DNA of 64,000 bases from Bacteroidales bacterium (GCA_017959005.1 JAGDBO010000001.1:1-64000), one strand, 5' to 3'. Counted from the stretch's first letter, positions 33,335 through 42,647 are shown. Made by a program: numbers and translations. Notes: generated by a model from the letters alone, not told the origin.

Positions 33335-34633
33335 TTAAACCTTGTCTCTTACAACCGGCATTGTCATACAGCGTGCTCCGCCGCCGCCTCTCGGAAGTTC
33401 ACTTCCCTCAATGGTGATGACACAGCGTTTCTCTTTCTCCAAATCTACCTTGTCTGCAATGACATCATCTGCAGTTACAACGTTAAAGCCGGCAGCATCC
33501 AAAGCATTAAGAGTATGAACGTTACGGGCGTATGAGAGAATCTTTCCGGGAGCAATTGCAAAGCTGTTTGCACCGCTGTGCCACTGCTCACGGTCTGCAT
33601 TCCACTCATCCTCACTTCCGCCGCAATATACAGGACGCAAATCTTTACCCAGTTTACGGAGAGTTGATAGCACGTTCTGCTCGTCCCTTATCTTCTTAAC
33701 TCTTCCGTTCTCTATTGTAATGAGCACCGTACGGTACTGATTCTCACCAAGTATCAGCGGTTCATAAATCAAGCAGGCATCTTTGTCCAACATAGTAAAT
33801 ACCATATCCATGTGGATGAAGGACTCAACATCATCCGGAAGTTGCTGAACAATAATGTTCTTCTGTCCGTCTGATTTGTCTTTGCAGAAACGCTGAATAA
33901 GCATATCAATTCCTTTGGAGGTAGTGCGTAAACCGTTACCTACCAGAAGGATATTGTCATCAATTACAATGATGTCTCCACCCTCTACACTAACTCCGTT
34001 CTTAACTGCGCTGCCTGCAATGCCCCCCTCTCCGGCTCTCTCTTTGGAGAACTCGTTTGCATCAATGATGCTGCACTCAAAAAGACGAGGGTTGGAGAAG
34101 ATTGACTCCATAATCAAAGACTCTCTCACTCTCACCTTGTTAGCCATTTTGCAGATAAGCACGTCTCTTCCTACGGATGCAGATGCATCTCTTGTAAAGT
34201 AGAAATTGTAGAGCGGACTCAGTGCATAATATTCGTCTGCAAGGAAGGCGGTGAGTGTCTCAATCTTTGCCGGAAGACCCTCAATAAGAAGCTTTACCAG
34301 CTTCTTGGTAGGAGTGGACATAAGCATATCAAAATATTCCGGAACATTTTCAATGGAGCAGATACGGCTCAGCAGAAGTCCTCTGTCTCCCGGGTCATCC
34401 AACACAACGGAGAGCAGATCCGCAATCTGATAGGTAGTTGTCCATTTGTTCAGAACTCCCGCAAGCTGAGCATATTCCCGCTGAGCAATGGAGAGATTTA
34501 AGATATCACTGTAGAGTGCTCTCTGAGCAATACGCGGAGTCATATTTTCAACCTCGTCTCCCGGGGTGTGAAGAATCACACCGCGCAATCTTCCTATTTC
34601 ACTTTGAACGTTAACTTTAATAGGTTCCATCAT
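33335..34633 (-). CDS. arcA: Arginine deiminase
   Basis: 432 residues (ADI is usually 400-420). Signature blocks: GRLRGVILHTPG, LYNFYFTRDAS, EGGDIIVID, FIHMDMVFTMLD with the catalytic His, and GGGGARCMTMPV with the catalytic Cys at about 422. It hydrolyses arginine to citrulline and ammonia in the cytoplasm, the first step of the arginine deiminase pathway. arcB and arcC are not in the window, so ATP gain through carbamate kinase cannot be assumed. Its ATG overlaps the manC stop by 1 nt, which suggests translational coupling to an unrelated enzyme. Confidence 0.94.
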   Translation of the reverse strand: MMEPIKVNVQSEIGRLRGVILHTPGDEVENMTPRIAQRALYSDILNLSIAQREYAQLAGVLNKWTTTYQIADLLSVVLDDPGDRGLLLSRICSIENVPEYFDMLMSTPTKKLVKLLIEGLPAKIETLTAFLADEYYALSPLYNFYFTRDASASVGRDVLICKMANKVRVRESLIMESIFSNPRLFECSIIDANEFSKERAGEGGIAGSAVKNGVSVEGGDIIVIDDNILLVGNGLRTTSKGIDMLIQRFCKDKSDGQKNIIVQQLPDDVESFIHMDMVFTMLDKDACLIYEPLILGENQYRTVLITIENGRVKKIRDEQNVLSTLRKLGKDLRPVYCGGSEDEWNADREQWHSGANSFAIAPGKILSYARNVHTLNALDAAGFNVVTADDVIADKVDLEKEKRCVITIEGSELPRGGGGARCMTMPVVRDKV

Positions 34634-35727
34634 TACATATATTTGGAGAGGTTGTTAATGGCAAGTTCTGCGGTAAGCGCCTTAAACTCCTTCTCATCTC
34701 TAGGGCATACCAGAAGAACGTCTTTTGTACTGATAATCATATAGTTCTCCATTCCCTTAACAACCACAAGTTTATCTTTCTCGTCAGTTACTATTATACT
34801 GTTTTTTACCTCCGCCAGCATAGATGACGGAGCTGCAACCATATTGCCCTGTTCATCCTTTTTGTTCTGAACATAGAGGCTCTCCCAAGTTCCCAAATCA
34901 CTCCATCCGAATGAGGCTTCAAAAACCCAACATACGGAGGTCTTCTCCATAAGTCCGTAATCTATTGAAATGGAGTCACATCCGCTGTAGATCTCATCCA
35001 CCTTCTCCTGCTCCTTAGGAGTATAGAAGAAGTCCATTATCTCAGAGAATGAGGCTGCCAGATCAGGCAGATGGGTTTCAAGTTCCCTCTTTATGCTCTT
35101 GAGGCTCCAGATAAAAATACCTGAATTCCAGAGGAATTCACCGCTCTCATAGAGCACCTTTGCCATCTCTGCATCCGGCTTCTCAGTAAAGGTCTTCACC
35201 TGATAGGAAGTGTGGCCGTTTACAACTTTGGCGCTGGCCTTATTTGCTTGAATATAGCCGTACTGAGTCTCCGGACGGGTAGGCTTAATTCCCAAAGTAA
35301 AGAGATTGTCTGATTGGCAAGCAGTTGTAAGAACCGTATCTACAGTCTCCAAAAAGAGATCTTCATTAAGAATAAGATGGTCTGCAGGAGTAACTACAAC
35401 AGCTGCATTCGGATCTTTCTTATAGAGTTTATAGGTTGCATAAGCAATGCAGGGAGCAGTGTTCCTCTTTCTGCTCTCCAAAAGAACGTTCTCCGCCGGA
35501 ATCTCCGGAACCTGCTCAGAAATAAGCTCTTTATATTGTTGTGCAGAGACAATCAGAATATTTTCCGGAGGAATAATCTTTTTAAACCTGTCTACTGTTG
35601 CCTGGAGGAAAGAGCGTCCGGTACCTAGAATATCTAAAAACTGCTTAGGACGTGCATTGCGGGAGACCGGCCAAAAACGACTTCCAACCCCTCCGGCCAT
35701 TATAATACAATATCTATTTGTTCCCAT
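34633..35727 (-). CDS. manC: Mannose-1-phosphate guanylyltransferase
   Basis: 364 residues, the single-domain form without phosphomannose isomerase. The nucleotidyltransferase signature MAGGVGSRFWPVSRNARPKQFLD binds GTP; TPADHLI, TFTEKPD, LWNSGIFIWS and FGWSDLGTWES are the other conserved blocks. It makes GDP-mannose from GTP and mannose 1-phosphate, which feeds GDP-fucose and surface polysaccharide synthesis. Transcription probably starts in the 55-nt gap before it; I see no perfect promoter box there. Confidence 0.95.
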   Translation of the reverse strand: MGTNRYCIIMAGGVGSRFWPVSRNARPKQFLDILGTGRSFLQATVDRFKKIIPPENILIVSAQQYKELISEQVPEIPAENVLLESRKRNTAPCIAYATYKLYKKDPNAAVVVTPADHLILNEDLFLETVDTVLTTACQSDNLFTLGIKPTRPETQYGYIQANKASAKVVNGHTSYQVKTFTEKPDAEMAKVLYESGEFLWNSGIFIWSLKSIKRELETHLPDLAASFSEIMDFFYTPKEQEKVDEIYSGCDSISIDYGLMEKTSVCWVFEASFGWSDLGTWESLYVQNKKDEQGNMVAAPSSMLAEVKNSIIVTDEKDKLVVVKGMENYMIISTKDVLLVCPRDEKEFKALTAELAINNLSKYM

Positions 35728-35782
35728 AATTGTTCTGAAAAGTTTTACAAGTTACTAAATAAAAAGTAATCTGCAATAACTT

Positions 35783-36214
35783 TCACCACTCCGCTCTGAA
35801 GGCATCCGGGATAAATCTGAGACGCTCACCGTTTTGGAGAAACTCCACGGAAATAATGTCAAAAAAGAGTTCAAGATCTAATCTATGAGAGAGCGCATAA
35901 TAAGAAGCTGCCTCTATAAGGTTCTTCTGTTTTGTCTCATCCACGGTAAGTGCAGGATCTATGATCGGTCTCTCCCTGCTTCTAACTTCAATAATATGAA
36001 GAACCGGGGTTGAAAGAAATTTCACCCCCGGAACATACAACTCTTTGCAGCTTTTTTCAGCCTCTTCAACTCTTTTTGGAAGCGGACCCACAGCGATAAT
36101 ATCAACCTCCAGATGGTTGTGGCGGTAGTTCCGTTCTACAATCTTAAAGCCTCTCTCCCTCAACCAACTGCAGGCAATAGCCTCAGCCTCCGCTCCCTTA
36201 AGGATTGAATTCAC
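35783..36214 (-). CDS. YraN/UPF0102-family endonuclease-like protein
   Basis: 143 residues, a little longer than the usual 115-125. The conserved start GAEAEAIACSWLRERGFKIVERNYRHNHLEVDIIAV contains the E...D..(x)E/D-type nuclease-like residues (EVDII), and the later VLHIIEVRSR corresponds to the FVEVK strand of the family; here the lysine position is Arg. An extra insertion of about 25 residues (LPKRVEEAEKSCKELYVPGVK) lies between them. Role is uncertain; related proteins resemble Holliday-junction-type nucleases. It begins right after the biotin-carrier gene stop. Confidence 0.82.
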   Translation of the reverse strand: MNSILKGAEAEAIACSWLRERGFKIVERNYRHNHLEVDIIAVGPLPKRVEEAEKSCKELYVPGVKFLSTPVLHIIEVRSRERPIIDPALTVDETKQKNLIEAASYYALSHRLDLELFFDIISVEFLQNGERLRFIPDAFRAEW

Positions 36215-36646
36215 CTACTTCTTGCCCTTTCTAAATGTAAACAGGAGAGCACCCTTTGGAAGGTGATCTCCAACCTTTGCATTCACCTCTTTGATAACGC
36301 CGTCCATTGGAGCGTGAACAACGTTCATCATCTTCATAGCCTCATAAATCATAAGCTTCTCTCCCTTCTTCACCTTTTCTCCCGCCTTTACGAATATCTC
36401 GATGACGGAACCGGGGATGTGTGAGAGAACCTTGTAAGGATCCGGAGCCTGCCAGGTTTTGCGCTCCACAAACTTCCTGGTAAGGAATGTCTTATACTCC
36501 AAACCTCCCTCGGAGAAACGCATCTTCTTCTGGGAAGTCTGATTTGGAAGCACAACGGCATCCTGAGCCTCACCAATGGTGTGAAGTTCCTTCAAAACCT
36601 CCTCCTCATTAGGAGTAGCGGGAACTGTCTTCTCATTTTCAGACAT
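36215..36646 (-). CDS. Biotin carboxyl carrier protein
   Basis: 143 residues. The C-terminal biotinyl domain (about 70-143) contains EAMKMMN, so biotin is attached to Lys105; flanking hairpins IFVKAGEKVKKGEKLMIYEAMKM and VNAKVGDHLPKGALLFTF are typical. The N-terminal 70 residues are a charged linker with FLTRKF-type docking sequence. It carries CO2 between the carboxyltransferase encoded 15 nt upstream and a partner enzyme (a biotin carboxylase or a membrane decarboxylase beta subunit) not encoded here. Confidence 0.92.
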   Translation of the reverse strand: MSENEKTVPATPNEEEVLKELHTIGEAQDAVVLPNQTSQKKMRFSEGGLEYKTFLTRKFVERKTWQAPDPYKVLSHIPGSVIEIFVKAGEKVKKGEKLMIYEAMKMMNVVHAPMDGVIKEVNAKVGDHLPKGALLFTFRKGKK

Positions 36647-36661
36647 ATCTTTCTCCCTCCA

Positions 36662-38209
36662 TTAAAACGGTGGAATGCCGTGTTTCTTCTTAGGAACGCC
36701 GGCATTCTTCTGTTGTGAAATATCCAAAGACTGGAGTATGAACTGACGGGTGTCTGCAGGATTGATTACAGAATCTATATAGCCCTTAGACGCTGCTACA
36801 TAAGGATTTGCAAACTTCTCCTTGTACTCCTCAACTTTCTTCTTACGCATTGCCTCCGGATTCTCCGCCTCCATAATCTCCTTGCGGAAGATGATGTTGG
36901 CTGCACCCTGAGGACCCATAACTGCAATCTCTGCAGTAGGCCATGCAAATACGAAGTCTGCTCTCAGGTGACGGGAGTTCATTGCAATGTATCCTCCGCC
37001 GTAAGCCTTTCTCAAAATAACGGTAACCTTTGGCACGGTTGCCTCTGAGTAAGCGTAGAGAAGTTTTGCTCCGTGACGGATAACTCCGGCATGCTCCTGA
37101 TCTACACCAGGGAGGTAGCCCGGCATATCCTCAAGTGTAACTATCGGGATATCAAAGGCATCGCAGAAGCGGATAAAGCGTGCGGCCTTGTCAGAAGAGT
37201 CGCAATCCAAAACTCCGGCAAGATAGAGCGGCTGGTTGGCAATGAATCCGACGGTCCTTCCACCTATTCTGCCGTATCCAATCACAATGTTCTTTGCCCA
37301 AAGTTCCTGAACCTCAAAGAATTCAGACTTATCTACAATAGCTCTTATGACGTTTCTTACATCATACGGTTCTGTAGGATCTGCAGGAACTATCTTTACA
37401 ATATTGTACTTCTTAAGCGGCTCCTCGCTCTTCTTCAAAGTAGGCTTAACCTTGTTGTTTGCAGGAAGATAGGAGAGCAGTGTCTTAATCTGCTTAAAGC
37501 ACTCGTCCTCGCTCTCTGCAAAGAAGTGGGCGTTACCGGTAGTCTCGCAGTGAACTCTTGCTCCTCCGAGTGACTCCATATCTATCTCCTCACCCAGAAC
37601 GGATTTGATAACCTCCGGGCCGGTGATAAACATTTTGGATATCTTGTCTACCACAAAAACGTAGTCTGTAAGGGCCGGTGAATAAACTGCACCGCCGGCA
37701 CATGGACCCAAAATGACTGAAATCTGTGGAATTACACCGCTGTTAAGGGTATTGCGGAAGAAGATTTCACCGTAACCTGCAAGAGAGTTCACACCCTCCT
37801 GAATTCTGGCTCCTCCGGAGTCATTGATACCAATCAAAGGAATACGCATTCTGAGGGCATAATCCATAATCTTGGTAATCTTGCGGGCGTGCATACTTCC
37901 CAGCGAGCCTCCCGCTACGGTAAAGTCCTGTGCGTATACGGCCACAGGATTGCCGTTAATCTTACCGGTTCCAATAACTACACCGTCTCCGGCAAGGTCT
38001 TTTTTCTCCATTCCGAACTCACGGGCATCATGCTGGATAAAGAGGTCATACTCATAGAATGTCCCCTCGTCCAGAAGTTTACGGATACGCTCTCTTGCCG
38101 GGAGTTTTCCCATTGCAATCTGCTTTGCTATGGCTTTGTCACCACCGCCCTGCTGAGCGTGTTCCGTTCTCTCTTGGAGTTCGGTAATCTTTTTAGTGAG
38201 TAAACTCAT
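36662..38209 (-). CDS. mmdA: Acyl-CoA carboxyltransferase (methylmalonyl-CoA decarboxylase alpha type)
   Basis: 515 residues, the length of MmdA/PccB. Two crotonase-like halves are visible; GINDSGGARIQEG forms the first oxyanion hole, SVILGPCAGGAVYSPALTDY and LEDMPGYLPG with AYGGGYIAMNSR the second. Substrate is probably (S)-methylmalonyl-CoA or propionyl-CoA, as in the succinate-propionate pathway of Bacteroidales. Gene order carboxyltransferase - biotin carrier without a biotin carboxylase favours the sodium-pumping decarboxylase, but propionyl-CoA carboxylase cannot be ruled out. A promoter box lies 25 nt before the ATG. Confidence 0.9.
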   Translation of the reverse strand: MSLLTKKITELQERTEHAQQGGGDKAIAKQIAMGKLPARERIRKLLDEGTFYEYDLFIQHDAREFGMEKKDLAGDGVVIGTGKINGNPVAVYAQDFTVAGGSLGSMHARKITKIMDYALRMRIPLIGINDSGGARIQEGVNSLAGYGEIFFRNTLNSGVIPQISVILGPCAGGAVYSPALTDYVFVVDKISKMFITGPEVIKSVLGEEIDMESLGGARVHCETTGNAHFFAESEDECFKQIKTLLSYLPANNKVKPTLKKSEEPLKKYNIVKIVPADPTEPYDVRNVIRAIVDKSEFFEVQELWAKNIVIGYGRIGGRTVGFIANQPLYLAGVLDCDSSDKAARFIRFCDAFDIPIVTLEDMPGYLPGVDQEHAGVIRHGAKLLYAYSEATVPKVTVILRKAYGGGYIAMNSRHLRADFVFAWPTAEIAVMGPQGAANIIFRKEIMEAENPEAMRKKKVEEYKEKFANPYVAASKGYIDSVINPADTRQFILQSLDISQQKNAGVPKKKHGIPPF

Positions 38210-38234
38210 ATAAAATAGGTTTTAGTCTTGTGGG

Positions 38235-38242
38235 CAAAGATA
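38235..38242 (-). promoter_or_regulatory. Promoter -7 box of mmdA
   Basis: Minus strand TATCTTTG; ATG of mmdA 25 nt downstream. Confidence 0.6.
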
Positions 38243-38288
38243 CAAAAAAACATATTTATGCCTATTTAGAGAATTCCCCTATAAATTC

Positions 38289-38296
38289 TATCTTTG
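38289..38296 (+). promoter_or_regulatory. Promoter -7 box of gcvP
   Basis: TATCTTTG, 37 nt before the ATG of gcvP. The leader is short and AT-rich and holds no glycine riboswitch that I can recognise. Confidence 0.6.
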
Positions 38297-38333
38297 TGGA
38301 TTGTGATTGGATTAATAATTAATAATTGAATAT

Positions 38334-41231
38334 ATGTCATATACTTTTGCGCAAAGACACATCGGACCAAGAGAGCAGGATATTAAGGCAATGCTTGAGG
38401 TGCTTGGTGTTAACTCAATGGAAGAACTTGTAAAACAGACCGTTCCTGAAAATATCCTTCTGAAGGAAGATCTTAAGATGGATGCCCCAATGGGAGAGAA
38501 CCAATACCTTGCTCACCTTAAGGAGATGGTCTCCAAAAACAAGAATTTCCGTTCAATGATAGGATGCGGTTACTATGGAACCGGCGTTCTTTCGGTAATT
38601 ATCCGCAACATTTTTGAAAACCCTTGTTGGTACACCTCTTACACTCCGTATCAGGCAGAGATTTCTCAGGGAAGATTGGAGGCGCTGCTCATTTTCCAGA
38701 CCGTAATCAGTTCACTCACCGGCTTTGCACTCTCCAACTGCTCAATGTTGGATGATGCGCAGGCTGCCGCTGAGGCAATGAGAGTGATGTTCAACCTCAG
38801 AAGCAGGGATGCCGTTAAGGCAGGCAAGAATGTGCTCTTTGTAGATGACGAACTTTTCTCACAGGTTAAGAGCGTTCTTAAGACTCGCGCAGAAGGTCTT
38901 GGCATTAAGATAGTTATGGGTGAGTGGGATAAGTTTGAGGGTGATCCTAAGTGCTTTGGCGCTATGGTTCAGTACCCTGCAGCAGACGGACAGGTAAGAG
39001 ACTACTCCGCTTTCTGTGCAAAGATGCACGAAGCGGGCTGCATGGTAACCGCTTACTGTGACATTCTCGCCCTTGCAGTTTTGAAGGAACCTGCAGCATG
39101 GGGAGCCGATATTGCAGTTGGAAGCACTCAGAGACTGGGTCTCCCGATGGGTTATGGCGGACCTACAGCGGGCTACCTCGCAACCAGGGAGGAGTACAAG
39201 AGAAGCGTGCCGGGCCGTATCATCGGTGTTACCGTAGACCGCCTGGGAAACAAGGCGGTAAGATTGGCCCTTCAGACAAGAGAGCAGCACATCAAGAGAG
39301 AGAAGGCAACTTCCAACGTCTGCACCGCCACTGCACTTATGGCTACAATGAGCGGAATGTATGCAGTTTACCACGGACCGGAGGGACTGAAATCCATCGC
39401 GGAGAATGGAGAAAAGTTTGCTCACAAAGTTGCGGGAAAACTGAAAGAGGTTGGATATGTTCTTTCAAATGAAGAGTTCTTTGACACTATAGAGATTAAA
39501 GGCAGAAGAGATTTGACAGGTGCTATGCAAAAGCTTGATGTTGATACCATTAAAGCAAAGGCACTTGAGGCCGGATTCAACTTCTATTATACAAAGTGCG
39601 GAAAAATCAGAATCAGCTTTGATGAATTGAGCAACAAGGCTGAGGCTCATAAGATTTTGGGAATCTTTGGAGTAGAGGTTAACTGCCAGTGCGGTTGCGG
39701 ATGCGGCCAGGGTAGCGGTCACTGTCCGGTGGAGAGAAGATTTATGAAGAGAGAGACTCCTATTCTCACTCAAAAGGTATTCAACTCTTACCACAGCGAG
39801 AGTGCTATGATGCGCTTTATCAAGATGTTGGAGAGAAAGGACATCTCTCTGGCTCACTCAATGATTCCGCTGGGAAGCTGCACAATGAAACTCAACGCTG
39901 CCGTTGAGATGATGCCGCTCAGTTGGAGCGAACTTACCAACGTTCACCCGCTTGCTCCTAAGAATCAGGTAGATGGCTATATGCAGCTGATTCATGAACT
40001 GATGCAGGATCTGGAGACCATTACCGGTTTTGCTGCCTGCTCGCTTCAGCCAAACTCAGGTGCTGCCGGAGAATATGCAGGACTTACAACCATACGCCGT
40101 TTCTTTGAGGCTACAGGTCAGACAGATAGAAAGGTGATGATTATCCCTACATCTGCTCACGGAACAAACCCTGCATCTGCTGCAATGGCAGGCTTTGAGA
40201 TTGTTCTGGTTGGCTGTGACGAGAAGGGAAACATCAACGTAGAAGAGTTGGTTCAGAAGGCAGAGCAGGCAGGAGAACGCCTTGCAGGTCTGATGATTAC
40301 ATACCCTTCTACTCACGGAGTATTTGAGGTTAAGATTAAGGAGATTATTGATGCAATTCATAAGTTTGGCGGAAAGGTATATATGGACGGAGCTAATATG
40401 AATGCACAGATTGGTCTTACAAATCCTGGAACAATAGGTGCGGATATCTGCCACCTCAACCTCCACAAATCATTCGCTATGCCTCACGGCGGCGGCGGTC
40501 CTGGAGTTGGCCCAATCTGCTCAACTGCAGAACTTGCACCTTATTTGCCGGGACATCCGGAAGAGAACTGTATTGCACACAGTTGCAGCATTGCAGAGGG
40601 TTGCAAGGGAACGGATGCAGTATCCGCTGCAGCCTTCGGAAATCCGCTGCTTCTCCCAATCACTCACGCTTACATAAAATTACTGGGTGCTGAGGGTCTC
40701 AAGGAGTCTAGCCAGGTTGCAATACTCAATGCCAACTATATTGCAGAGTCTCTAAAGAACGAGTATCCAACCGTTTACTCAGGTGCAACAGGAAGAGTTG
40801 CTCACGAGTGTCTGCTGGATTGCAGAGATTTCAAAGAGAAATTCGGCGTAGGTTCTACAGATATTGCAAAGAGATTGATGGACTTCGGATTCCATGCACC
40901 AACCCTCTCATTCCCTGTACATGAGACACTTATGGTTGAGCCTACGGAGAGTGAACCAAAGGAGGAGATGGACCGCTTCATTGAGGCAATGAAGACAATT
41001 AAGGCAGAGTGCCAAAAGATTGCGAGCGGAGAATTTGATGCAAAGGATAATCCTGTATGCTGTGCACCGCACCCTGCAGAGGAGTGCTGCTCAGACAATT
41101 GGAGCCATCCATACTCAAGAGAACTTGCCGCATATCCTCTTAAGTGGATAAGAGAGAACAAGTTCTGGCCTGCCGTATCACGCGTAGATGACGGTTACGG
41201 AGACCGCAACCTTGTTTGCAACTGTGACTAA
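38334..41231 (+). CDS. gcvP: Glycine dehydrogenase (decarboxylating), P-protein
   Basis: 965 residues, the full-length homodimeric form. It opens with FAQRHIGPREQDIKAML; the second half holds the PLP site NLHKSFAMPHGGGGPGVGP. It decarboxylates glycine and passes the aminomethyl group to lipoyl GcvH. gcvT and gcvH are not in the window. Two features are unusual: a Cys-rich segment at about residues 451-465 (CQCGCGCGQGSGHC) exactly at the joint of the two halves, and a second Cys cluster near 908-920 (VCCAPHPAEECCSD). One nt separates its stop from the hemerythrin-domain gene. Confidence 0.97.
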   Translation: MSYTFAQRHIGPREQDIKAMLEVLGVNSMEELVKQTVPENILLKEDLKMDAPMGENQYLAHLKEMVSKNKNFRSMIGCGYYGTGVLSVIIRNIFENPCWYTSYTPYQAEISQGRLEALLIFQTVISSLTGFALSNCSMLDDAQAAAEAMRVMFNLRSRDAVKAGKNVLFVDDELFSQVKSVLKTRAEGLGIKIVMGEWDKFEGDPKCFGAMVQYPAADGQVRDYSAFCAKMHEAGCMVTAYCDILALAVLKEPAAWGADIAVGSTQRLGLPMGYGGPTAGYLATREEYKRSVPGRIIGVTVDRLGNKAVRLALQTREQHIKREKATSNVCTATALMATMSGMYAVYHGPEGLKSIAENGEKFAHKVAGKLKEVGYVLSNEEFFDTIEIKGRRDLTGAMQKLDVDTIKAKALEAGFNFYYTKCGKIRISFDELSNKAEAHKILGIFGVEVNCQCGCGCGQGSGHCPVERRFMKRETPILTQKVFNSYHSESAMMRFIKMLERKDISLAHSMIPLGSCTMKLNAAVEMMPLSWSELTNVHPLAPKNQVDGYMQLIHELMQDLETITGFAACSLQPNSGAAGEYAGLTTIRRFFEATGQTDRKVMIIPTSAHGTNPASAAMAGFEIVLVGCDEKGNINVEELVQKAEQAGERLAGLMITYPSTHGVFEVKIKEIIDAIHKFGGKVYMDGANMNAQIGLTNPGTIGADICHLNLHKSFAMPHGGGGPGVGPICSTAELAPYLPGHPEENCIAHSCSIAEGCKGTDAVSAAAFGNPLLLPITHAYIKLLGAEGLKESSQVAILNANYIAESLKNEYPTVYSGATGRVAHECLLDCRDFKEKFGVGSTDIAKRLMDFGFHAPTLSFPVHETLMVEPTESEPKEEMDRFIEAMKTIKAECQKIASGEFDAKDNPVCCAPHPAEECCSDNWSHPYSRELAAYPLKWIRENKFWPAVSRVDDGYGDRNLVCNCD

Positions 41232-41232
41232 G

Positions 41233-41925
41233 ATGATTACAGAGAAGTCAAAACTTGCGGACGTCATTGCGTCCAACCCGCTGCTTGTCTCCGTTTTGGA
41301 GAGAATGAACGTAAAACTTGGCTTTCACGAGGCCACGGTGGAGCAGATATGCCACAGATACAAACTCTCCTCGCACCTCTTCACCAATATTTGCAACATT
41401 TTCTCCTCCAGCGAGTTTGAGCCTCAGGTAGATTTACTTACAGCTAAAGATCTGGAACACCTTGTAAACTACCTGAAGGTTTCTCACAAGTACTACTCAA
41501 AGAAAATCTTTAAGAGCCTGCACCTTAAGATTCATAAACTATTGGAGGGGAAAGACCCTAACAATCAGAAGATTCTGAACAAGTTCTATGATGATTATCA
41601 GGCGGAACTTATGCACCACTTTAACTTTGAAGAGGAGATTGTTTTTCCATATCTCCTCTCTCTGATTAAAGGAAAGAGTGACGGCAGCACCGCCTTTAAG
41701 GTTATGCAATTTACTGAAAACCATTCCGGTATAGAGGATAAACTTGCAGACCTTAGAAACATCATTCTTAAATATCTGCCGGAAGAGTATTCACAGTCTT
41801 TAAGATTTGACATACTCAAAGATATCATCTCAATTGAGAGTGACCTTACAAAACATACCATTATTGAGAGCAAGATTCTTGTTCCAATTATGATAAGGTT
41901 GGAGAAACAGAACAACAGAGTGTGA
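41233..41925 (+). CDS. Hemerythrin-domain protein
   Basis: 230 residues from ATG 41233, just after the gcvP stop; an upstream in-frame start inside gcvP is rejected. The N-terminus (KLADVIASNPLLVSVLERMNVKLGF) resembles the ScdA/RIC-type N-terminal domain of di-iron repair proteins. The hemerythrin-like four-helix bundle (about 90-225) carries candidate di-iron ligands in VSHKYYSK, ELMHHFNFEEEIVFPYL, ENHSGIEDKL and TKHTIIESKILVP. It may sense or handle O2 or NO, or act in Fe-S cluster repair. It is translationally coupled to a small LuxR-type regulator, which points to a sensory role. Confidence 0.85.
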   Translation: MITEKSKLADVIASNPLLVSVLERMNVKLGFHEATVEQICHRYKLSSHLFTNICNIFSSSEFEPQVDLLTAKDLEHLVNYLKVSHKYYSKKIFKSLHLKIHKLLEGKDPNNQKILNKFYDDYQAELMHHFNFEEEIVFPYLLSLIKGKSDGSTAFKVMQFTENHSGIEDKLADLRNIILKYLPEEYSQSLRFDILKDIISIESDLTKHTIIESKILVPIMIRLEKQNNRV

Positions 41926-42164
41926 TGAACGAGCTTGAGCGGACAACGGAGAACGAAGCTCTTTCAGAGAGAGAGAAGGAGGTTCTTGTGGAGGTGGCCA
42001 AAGGGCTTACCAACAAGGAGATAGCAGACCGTCTCAATATCTCCATCCACACCGTCATAACACACCGTAAGAACATCTCACACAAGACCGGCATCAACTC
42101 CATTGCAGGATTGACGGTCTATGTAATAATCAACAAACTGGCAGATATAAAAGATTTGCTTTAG
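41925..42164 (+). CDS. Small LuxR-type DNA-binding protein
   Basis: 79 residues from ATG 41925 (overlapping the hemerythrin stop as TGATG). Almost the whole protein is a GerE/LuxR helix-turn-helix: [46 protein letters not shown]. There is no receiver or ligand-binding domain, so it needs a partner for signal input; the hemerythrin protein encoded upstream is the obvious candidate. Its 3' end overlaps convergent smpB by 4 nt. Confidence 0.88.
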   Translation: MNELERTTENEALSEREKEVLVEVAKGLTNKEIADRLNISIHTVITHRKNISHKTGINSIAGLTVYVIINKLADIKDLL

Positions 42165-42619
42165 TAATCCTCCCCGCGCTGCTCTGCACGTCTACGGTCT
42201 TTGTCTTTTATAGACTCTCTCTTGTCATACTCCTTCTTTCCCTTGGCAAGGGAGATATTGAGTTTGGCGTAGCCATTATCCGAGATGAAGAGACGGGTTG
42301 GAACTATGGTGAGTCCCTTCTCCTTTACTGCACGCTCCAACTTATTGAGTTCCTTGCGGTTAAGAAGTAGTTTGCGGTCTCTCTTAGGATCTTTCCTATT
42401 GAATGTAGCCCAGAAATATTCCGCCACATGCATATTTCTTACGTAGAGTTCTCCACGGTTGAAATAGCAATAGGTATCTGCAAGGGAGGCTTTGCCGGCA
42501 CGGATAGATTTTATCTCGGTTCCTGCAAGCACCACCCCTGCCGTGTAGTTCTCCAGAAACTCGTAGTCAAACCCTGCACGGCGGTTGCGGATATCTATTT
42601 TAGCGGTACTCTTTTTCAT
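42161..42619 (-). CDS. smpB: SsrA-binding protein SmpB
   Basis: 152 residues. It has the SmpB OB-fold sequence [44 protein letters not shown] and [10 protein letters not shown], and the basic C-terminal tail [19 protein letters not shown] that enters the empty mRNA channel. With tmRNA it rescues stalled ribosomes. The gene for tmRNA is not in this window. It is divergent from miaA. Confidence 0.97.
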   Translation of the reverse strand: MKKSTAKIDIRNRRAGFDYEFLENYTAGVVLAGTEIKSIRAGKASLADTYCYFNRGELYVRNMHVAEYFWATFNRKDPKRDRKLLLNRKELNKLERAVKEKGLTIVPTRLFISDNGYAKLNISLAKGKKEYDKRESIKDKDRRRAEQRGEDY

Positions 42620-42626
42620 ACGCCTG

Positions 42627-42634
42627 CAAAAATA
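42627..42634 (-). promoter_or_regulatory. Promoter -7 box of smpB
   Basis: Minus strand TATTTTTG, 7 nt before the ATG of smpB at 42619; a nearly leaderless message. Confidence 0.5.
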
Positions 42635-42647
42635 TAGATTATTTCAT

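Noticed and set aside
38210-38333. Glycine riboswitch before gcvP
   Set aside because: The leader is about 37 nt after the promoter box, AT-rich and without conserved aptamer elements.
38859-39425. 188-codon open frame opposite gcvP
   Set aside because: Antisense shadow of gcvP; Cys/Ser-rich, no domain, no promoter or ribosome-binding site.
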